A stretch of 64,000 bases of DNA from Arthrobotrys musiformis. Taxonomy: Eukaryota > Ascomycota > Orbiliomycetes > Orbiliales > Orbiliaceae. The stretch lies in contig JAVHJL010000006.1 in the NCBI GenBank assembly GCA_036971715.1, positions 2,666,001 to 2,730,000 of the forward strand, in the 5' to 3' direction. Shown one piece after another: positions 57,452-64,000 of this stretch (position 1 is its first letter; the number at the start of each line of letters is the position of its first letter). The notes beneath the pieces were generated by a model, which saw nothing but the letters and a program-made list of their open reading frames with translations, was not told the origin of the DNA and ran no database searches. Both the position numbers and the translations under genes were made by a program.

Positions 57452-58448
57452 GGTACGAGATATGTATCAGGTCTGGTAATTCTGCTGAAGCTGGTAGCTT
57501 AAGTACTTGTGAATGGATTAGGATATTATTTGGCCCTCCGTGACAGCGCTCGTAATCTAAACGGAAGTACTCTATAGGTGTGTGATTCTAATTTACCAAA
57601 CACACGATATATCACCCTCTTTCATGTATTTAGCGTCTTCGAAGCCTCCGTAATTAATGTGACGAAGAGTCGACTTGCTCGGATATTAAGCTCGAGAACC
57701 ACTGGATTGATACTAGTCTAGTTTGCACGTGATAAACCATGTAAATTTTCAAATCCATGCAGGCATTTGCAAACCCAAAGACTATTTCTATTCAGTAACT
57801 GCAATACAATACAAAAAAAAACATTCTTTCATCCGGACTTCCAATTCAGCAATCGTGTCAAAGCGGCCTAGTGTAACTTTAGCCTCGAGGCCAAACCAAC
57901 ACGTATGAGGAAGCTGGGTTGGAGTGTTGGAATTTGTGTGTTGCAGGATCCCTGCCGGGCTTCTCAGTGTGCCGGGAACCCTGTTCGAAGCCTGTTCGGG
58001 AGCCCTGTTGGCCGCCCTAAAGATGACGCTGGGACCGTTTTACTACTAACATTAATCTCAACCTCAACCGCATCTTCATCTTCTCCTTCGCCGTCATCGC
58101 CGTCATCGCCATTATATTATCCTTATCACCACCATATTATTATCACCATCATCGTAATCCTGCGGGGAATGCTGGCATCCCCGCCCTTCTGATTTTATAC
58201 TTATTAATAGAACCACCGAAAGAGACCAAAAGAGACAAACACTGCGTCTCAGGCCGGAAGCTTACTAGCCCCAATTAATTCCCACTTTTCAAAGAACTCA
58301 AATTCGTCATCGCCAGCTTAACTCTATAGGTCCTGGTGAGGCTGGTCCCGCCGCCCCCTTATATACTTAAGACTTAAGAGCCCCCCCCGGAGAGATCTGG
58401 AGGGCCTCCATCTCAGATCCATCCGAGCGACTGAGTGATCCTTTCAAG
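57452..58448. other. intergenic with a TCA-rich microsatellite and possible TATA box
   Basis: About 1 kb. A low-complexity patch (58050-58160) is built of TCATC, TCACCA and TTATTA units. A TATATAC-like element at about 58358-58366 lies roughly 85 bp before the next start codon. No gene supported. Confidence 0.4.
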
Positions 58449-60244
58449 ATGGACTCCATGCTATCCACCGTCGACTTGCCGGCAGATATCGCCGACCAGT
58501 GCACCGATGACAGCTGCTTCCCCCCGGGACACAATCCGACTATAACGACGGCTCCATTCGCATCCTCCCTGCTCCTGATCACTGTTTCGTCTGTTCCGTT
58601 TCTCATAACGTTTCTCTTGATCTCGCTGCTAGCCTTCCTGAGGCTGTTCCCCTACATCACAAACGACCAAAATGCCACCCGACCGACCGGCCTCACCCCT
58701 ACTCTATCGCTCCACCCTGTTATCAGGACTACTTCTCCATCGACTGTATACCGTCGGTTGAGCGCTGTAGTTTTCGCCATAACCTTGGGTACGACAGGGG
58801 TACTCGGCGAACTGATCCTCTGCGAAATAATGGACTGGGGTGATTTGACGGCCCGGTGGCTATTGTTCCGATGTACAACCAATATTCTTCTCGTAATGCT
58901 CATCATAGTCGCTCCATTACTCGAAATCTACTCGTTCGTTCATAGAAGAGATGAGAATACGATTGAACTTCTGTCCCCTACGGCATCTACCAAGAGAATG
59001 GGGGTATGGAGGAGGAAGAGCAAAAGTGTTGCGATGATTCTGATGTTCGGGACTTGGATGTGGTTGTTTTATAAACTTGGGGATCATTTGCCGTTGCCGC
59101 CGATTGATGAAGCCTTGTTCCCGCATGGGAATGTGTCGTTTGAGACTACGGCTAAGGGAATCAGCGATGAGTGTTTGAGCCGGTTGGGTGTTATTGGTGT
59201 TTCTGTAAGACTTTCTCTGCTATTTACCACTCTCCGTCTGAGTACGAGTGTTCTAACAGTAATATCTAGTTGATGGCGTTGCTATCTGGCTTTGGTGCCA
59301 TCTCGGCGCCTTGGTACTGCTTCGCCCGCCGCCAAAAGCCTGTAACAGAAACCGACCTCCGTCGGGCACAGGGCGGCCTGGAAGCTACGAATGTGATGCT
59401 CGAATCCAAACGTCAAAAACTCGCCACCATCGAGCGGAAACTCAACTCCAAAGGGTCGCCGGACGTTAACACCGGTGCTGGTGGTATTCTTACTAAAATG
59501 ATGTCTTCCCTCCGTGGTGGAAACGACGATTTCAAGGAAGCGTCTGCATTGCAGATGGAGATCTCCGGATTAGTCGCTATGCAGAATAGTCTTACAAACG
59601 AGGTGCAAAACATCACCACCCGATTAAAAGACCAATCCCGCTCTCAAACGGTATTGGGAAGATTATACGGCATCGTTCAGTTCGCCTTCGCGATATACTG
59701 TATCTACCGTATCTCCTCGACCTCGCTCCTCAGATTCTCGGCATGGAGCACAGCCGCTCACGGTGGTACAGTCACATTCTCCCAGAAGGATCCGATTGGC
59801 AATATCCTGGCTGTGATAATTAAACACTACGATCCCGACCTCAACCGCGAAGCATGGAGCCGTAACATTGGATTCGCATTTTCGGGAGTCATTATCCTCG
59901 GGTCGTTGAATTCGGTATTGACTACGTTCAATATGGTCACCAAAGCCGCGCCGAGCGTATGGGGACACGCCGGGCTGGCGTTGGCGGTCAGCCAGGTTAC
60001 GGCGATATACGTCATGTCTGCTGCTGTTTTGCTCAGGAGTTCACTGCCGAGGGATATGGGCAGTGTATTAGGGACGGCGTTGGGTGTGATGCTGGATGTC
60101 AGATGGGTGGACGGATGGTTCGATAGCGTGTTTTTGGTGGGGAGTGCTGTCACGCTCGTTTGCCTTATCGTTGTGAAACGGTTCAGAGAGGAGGATGGCA
60201 TGAGCGAGGAGGAGATCATGGAGAGAGGGAGCAAGATGATGTAG
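58449..60244 (+). CDS. GPHR/GTG-type Golgi pH regulator homologue
   Basis: The model has two exons: 58449-59204 and 59270-60244, with a 65 bp intron (GTAAGA...TCTAG). Phase 0 gives 576 residues. The protein has about eight hydrophobic helices. Family marks are the paired central charged coiled coil (EATNVMLESKRQKLATIERK) and the C-terminal ABA-GPCR-like region, with VLGRLYGIVQFAFAIYCIYR, DPIGNILAVIIKHYDPD and LPRDMGSVLGTALGVM. Animal GPHR (GPR89) is a Golgi anion channel involved in luminal acidification, and plant GTGs were proposed as ABA-related receptors. Function in fungi is poorly known. The first exon encodes an N-terminal segment with two or three helices. Confidence 0.88.
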
Positions 60245-60868
60245 GACTACTTTTTGGGTTTTAGCTGGGAGTTGGGATCTTATACCGCCGGCCTTTTTGT
60301 GGGTATTTTGGGGGGTTTAGTAAGCATTGGACGTGACTTGAGTATAAGTTATTTACGTTTTGAGCATTTGGCGTTTTGTTTCCCCTTTCCCCCGGTGGCG
60401 TGGAAAGGGTTTTTCATGGGGAAGAAGTAATTCTCCCGCATTCATGGCTATGGAGTCACGATTGTTTTTTTTAGGGCCATTGTAATGGTGTTTTGCTGTA
60501 TAAGTAGAGATTGATTAGGGCATAGGAATACATTCACATTCGATTTGATCGGGTCTAAAAGATTTATTATATGCGTCTTGAATCTGAAGGGGGAAACCCG
60601 TGAGGAATTTGGTAAAATGATATATTTTTCGCTACCGTTTGTGCTATTCTGCAGAAATGGAGATACAAGAAGGATAAATGAGCCCGCCCGCTGGCTGCAG
60701 GATTAAAATAGAATCAAAACAAAATCAAGATGCCTTTTTTACCCAAGTTCTTCCTTTTACGCCTGTTCTCTGCCTTTTTTGCCGTATTTCTTTTTATATT
60801 CTATCCCTTTCCCTTTTTTTTTTGAAATCCCAGTACAATATACCACCCAAATAATTAACAAAAATGAA
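60245..60868. other. spacer between convergent genes
   Basis: About 620 bp between two genes ending towards each other. It contains T-rich tracts (60460-60475, 60765-60835). No gene supported. Confidence 0.4.
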
Positions 60869-61927
60869 TCAAACAGCATTAGAGTAGGGATAATCCGCCC
60901 GATGACGATAAGGTTCGATCCATATCGTCTCCCATTCCTCTTCTCCACCGTCCCCTCCATCCTTCTTCCCACCGATGAATTCCGGATCATTGGGCTCGAC
61001 CGGTTGCGAAAAAGCGATTGTGATGTCTCCGTAGTCCTCTTTGGGTTTACGGCTTCGGTGGAGGAGGATGCAGGCTGTGATGTTTAGTGCGAGGATTATT
61101 ACCGCTGCGAAGGTTAGGATTGCGATTAGAAGGGGGATGACGGTTTTCAGGGCGGATTCTTGTAGAGGTCTGGCTATTGTCGTGGGTACGGGTGTAGCCG
61201 TGGGATGGAGGGATAATGGTGGTTGGAAGGAGGGGGTGGGGGTTGCGAATGTGCTTGTGTAAACGGGGGGTTTTCTCGTGATTAGGGTTGAAGGGGTGTA
61301 TATATCCCCTTCTTGCTTGTCGATAGTTGTATTGATGCTTGGAACTGGTGGTGCTGGTTGGAAGTGTAAGAAGGGTGGAGTGGAGGTACAAGTTCTGGCC
61401 GTGCCGTTTCTCAAGAATGCCGACGGGGTAAGCGTGGTATACGAAAAGCTCGTCGAATCGAGACTGATGGAGTCGATAAACTTCGTACTTGCACTTGTGT
61501 AGTCACTTTTATAGTTGGTAGTGACCTTTTCGGTGTGGCGGTCGGTGTACTTGCTCAGTTTTTCGATACAGTATTGTATACAAGCCGATATGTACTCGCC
61601 CCACGATGGATCCCGAGGTATTTGGTATTCTCGTGGAGTTATCTGGAATCTAGACCCCTGTGGAGAGTATGATACCGAATCGAACCTCATTTGGAGGAAT
61701 TCGGACTCCCGTTGGAGGACCAAATGTCTTTTCCTCATGTCGAGATAATGGACTGGAGAAGACTCGAAGCCAGAAAAGAGCATGTGGTAGGAAGCTAGTA
61801 ATAGCAGCAGAAGCATGAGAGTGAGAGATCCAGTAGAAGGCGCAAGGCGGTGGCACAGCTTGCGGGAAGGCTGCGGTGCCGGATGTATAGTATTTTGGAG
61901 CTGGCCGGGAAGATAGCTCGTGTGCAT
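60869..61927 (-). CDS. unknown protein with two transmembrane helices and Thr/Pro-rich loop
   Basis: Intronless, 352 residues. An N-terminal hydrophobic helix (LTLMLLLLLLASYHMLF, about residues 36-52) is preceded by a basic region and probably acts as a signal anchor. A loop with two close Cys (CIQYC) leads to a Thr/Ser/Pro-rich stretch (about 170-255), typical of an O-glycosylated stalk. A second helix (VIPLLIAILTFAAVIILALN, about 262-288) is followed by an acidic cytoplasmic tail with EEEWETIWIEPY. The layout resembles small fungal surface proteins, but I find no known domain. Confidence 0.6.
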   Translation of the reverse strand: MHTSYLPGQLQNTIHPAPQPSRKLCHRLAPSTGSLTLMLLLLLLASYHMLFSGFESSPVHYLDMRKRHLVLQRESEFLQMRFDSVSYSPQGSRFQITPREYQIPRDPSWGEYISACIQYCIEKLSKYTDRHTEKVTTNYKSDYTSASTKFIDSISLDSTSFSYTTLTPSAFLRNGTARTCTSTPPFLHFQPAPPVPSINTTIDKQEGDIYTPSTLITRKPPVYTSTFATPTPSFQPPLSLHPTATPVPTTIARPLQESALKTVIPLLIAILTFAAVIILALNITACILLHRSRKPKEDYGDITIAFSQPVEPNDPEFIGGKKDGGDGGEEEWETIWIEPYRHRADYPYSNAV

Positions 61928-63740
61928 ATTGTATAAATCTAAGTACTGATGCTAGGTCTACTCGTCGATGGTACCTTCAGCGTGGGAGTAGTAGGTATAT
62001 CAGGTATCTCAATGGTATTTACGTTTGGTGGAGCGAAGAGGTATGAGACTACTCTCTCTGAAAAAGAAGAGGCGGAGCTATAGCTATCAAAATAAATAGT
62101 AGCAAGCTTCAAGGCTGAAAAGTTTCCAGCCCCTGCGACGTGGCCTATTATAAGGAGAAGGCTAGCTTTCAAGTTCAAAATATGGATATGGATGCCATGG
62201 AGATATTTCTATTGATGCTGAATACTCCGAACGGCTGGAAGATAATGTAGTTATAATATTGGCATATAACGGTTTATGCGGGCTGCTTACCTATATAGCT
62301 AACCCCCAGAACTTCAGCATGCAGCCATGTAAGGGGGGTTATGGTTAGTCTCGTTCCCGGTAGCCGGAATCTGATATCACATTTAGATAGGCAATCCGGT
62401 CCATAGATTCAATTCAGCATCGATTTGCGAGAACCATTTCTCGATTGATCAACCTTGACCTTCAACTGCCCAGAAATTCAAACACCAATAATATACGATC
62501 TAAGGAAACATCCTGGGTGAGGCTGGGAACGAGACCAGAAACATCCAATTATCCTATTCTCCATGCCCGTGGATAACTTGTTTCGGGATTCAGCGGGCAA
62601 ATTTAACAAACTAGGCTGTGTTTTTATTTTATATTTCCTCCTTTTTGCGTATGCGCAGAGGATTATTGTGCAAAGTAAGATTATTTTTGGGTTGATATCA
62701 GTTGTTTCTTCCCGTTGCTTGCCTTAATTAAGCTTGTTGCATTTCTTCTGACCTGACATGCATTTCTTGCGTTGAAATACAGTCGTGGTGCCTGAATGCC
62801 TGCCAGCCCACTAGCCGGCCTCGAATCGAGGCTACCAGCCCACTAAGGCTCTGTATAACGATTTTCTTTTTTCCTTTACGACTGCGTGGTCGAGGTTTTT
62901 GGCAAATTGCAACGACTGGTGAATACATATGCCCATTTGCCGAAGTGAGTATGTACATACATGTACCTAAGCTATTAGGGCCTGTGTCCATAACGTACGT
63001 ATGCAACCCAAAGGATACATTCTCATTGGATCCCTCGACAGATCAACATATATTTGCCTCGAATATGAAATACATCGCCGGGATCATGATTGTTCTCAAT
63101 CACAAAGCAAGCAATCAATTGTCAATTCTCTGTGGTTACCTGGCCTGGTCTCGCGTTATGATGATCCGGGCCTGGGCTGTCGTTCGCGACCTTCTAAAAA
63201 CATTCAATGGACGCGGGTTATCCTACGACTCTCCCACTTTGCCTAGCCAAGTTTCACGAATGATTTCGTTTCAAGGTAGCCTCGTCTGAAATGTCACAAA
63301 AACTGCACCAATATTCCATAGCTTAAAGTCATTTATAAAAGAAAAAGGAAATATTATCGAAACCAGATCCTAACTAATAAGCTGAGCTCAAAATCCCCGG
63401 GCCATACAGTCAGAAAAAAACAAAAGATAGGAGCATCTAATAGCTAATCGAGAGAAATACTATAACGCCAAGTTTGTTGTAAAGACCTGTTTCCCCTCCG
63501 GTTTTCCCCGTATCCCCCCTCCCTATTAAGCAATAGAAAAAACAAAACCTGCTTTCTGCGGTAAAAAAGAGGATTAAAGACTCATTCGTTATCCACGCAA
63601 AAAGTTGAAAAAATGCAATGGGGTTTTTAAAAAAGAGAAGGAAAGGTAGAGTCGAACACAAAACGAAAATGAAAGGCAAGGGGAAAGAATGTTTCAATCG
63701 TAGCCTATTGTGGCAGAACGAGAGTTGTAAACTGTCAGGT
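61928..63740. other. intergenic, no supported gene
   Basis: About 1.8 kb. A 79-codon minus-strand frame at 62178 looks like a secretory leader (KASLLLIIGHVAGAG) but opens with TTG and has no upstream in-frame ATG. The region 63300-63660 is A-rich. Nothing else supported. Confidence 0.4.
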
Positions 63741-64000
63741 TTACTCCTTCGGTTCCACGATGACCCAGTCTTCCTCTCTCTGAGTTGTGCTCGGGGCCTC
63801 GGTGTATGCTGGGAGTCCCCTTTCTTTGTCGTCGTCCAGAATAGTCGCTTTGCCCTTACCCTTCTCTTTCGCAGATATCGGCTTCGGGCTGAGTGGCGTG
63901 ATTTCATCGTCGACATCGGTAGCTCTTCCCTTGCCCTTATTCTTGGACGTCTCCTCTTCTTCGAAATCATTGGCTGGTGTCTTTGGCGGGCGATCGGCGT
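63741..64000 (-). CDS. C-terminal part of an unknown gene, 5' end outside the window
   Basis: The final 86 codons of a minus-strand gene end at TAA (63743-63741); the rest lies beyond the window. The visible region is highly charged and disordered, with two Lys-Gly-Lys-Gly patches (KNKGKGRA and KEKGKGKA). It closes with LPAYTEAPSTTQREEDWVIV and a short charged end. DWVIV fits an Atg8-interacting (AIM/LIR) consensus W-x-x-[ILV] preceded by acidic residues. Such short motifs are common, so function cannot be assigned. Confidence 0.55.
   Translation of the reverse strand, partial: ADRPPKTPANDFEEEETSKNKGKGRATDVDDEITPLSPKPISAKEKGKGKATILDDDKERGLPAYTEAPSTTQREEDWVIVEPKE

Noticed and set aside
58050..58160. 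TCA/CCA-rich stretch that could be a short spaced array
   Set aside because: It is a simple trinucleotide microsatellite with no spacer/repeat alternation; CRISPR arrays are not expected in a fungal nucleus.
61939..62178. 79-codon minus-strand frame with a secretory-like leader
   Set aside because: It opens with TTG, an in-frame stop lies upstream before any ATG, and no splice joins it to the adjacent gene in frame.

Overview
The window is nuclear DNA of a filamentous ascomycete (Pezizomycotina). Genes are widely spaced and carry short GT..AG introns (53 to 136 bp). The families are typical of this group: a Clr5-domain protein, a CFEM-like surface protein, a membrane-anchored aspartyl-protease-like protein and a spherulin-4 glycoside hydrolase. 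I cannot name the species or genus. There are 17 gene models supported by open frames, most with introns I could place so that frame is kept. Two are cut by the window edges and one further small gene is only a weak candidate.

Layout. 1-9.0 kb: the 3' part of an unknown gene, then XRCC2 (minus) and SOM1 (plus), whose 5' ends overlap or abut head to head, then a TPR plus ankyrin protein. 9-14 kb: mostly non-coding, with a His/Asp/Asn-rich patch that may hide a small gene. 14-25 kb: three secretory or surface genes, namely a CFEM-like single-pass protein, a secreted CxxxCxC protein and a membrane-anchored aspartyl-protease homologue that lacks its first catalytic motif. 27.8-31.7 kb: two conserved translation genes, DPH6 (diphthamide synthesis) and DOM34 (ribosome rescue). 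32.8-40 kb: a Pro/Ser-rich protein with a possible PP1-docking tail and a 1291-residue Clr5-domain protein.

41-55.6 kb is the most interesting block. It holds a spherulin-4 (GH135) protein, a UDP-glucose 4-epimerase with large insertions, and a giant (about 2867-residue) multi-pass membrane protein ending in a GT4 glycosyltransferase domain. These correspond to sph3, uge3 and gtb3, the core of the galactosaminogalactan (GAG) exopolysaccharide cluster known from Aspergillus fumigatus. The epimerase would supply UDP-Gal and UDP-GalNAc, the giant glycosyltransferase would polymerise and probably export the chain, and the hydrolase would cleave it. The other two cluster members, the deacetylase agd3 and the GH114 hydrolase ega3, are not visible here.

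The right end carries two small related proteins of unknown function in tandem, a GPHR-type Golgi pH regulator homologue, a two-transmembrane protein of unknown function, and the 3' end of a gene running off the window.
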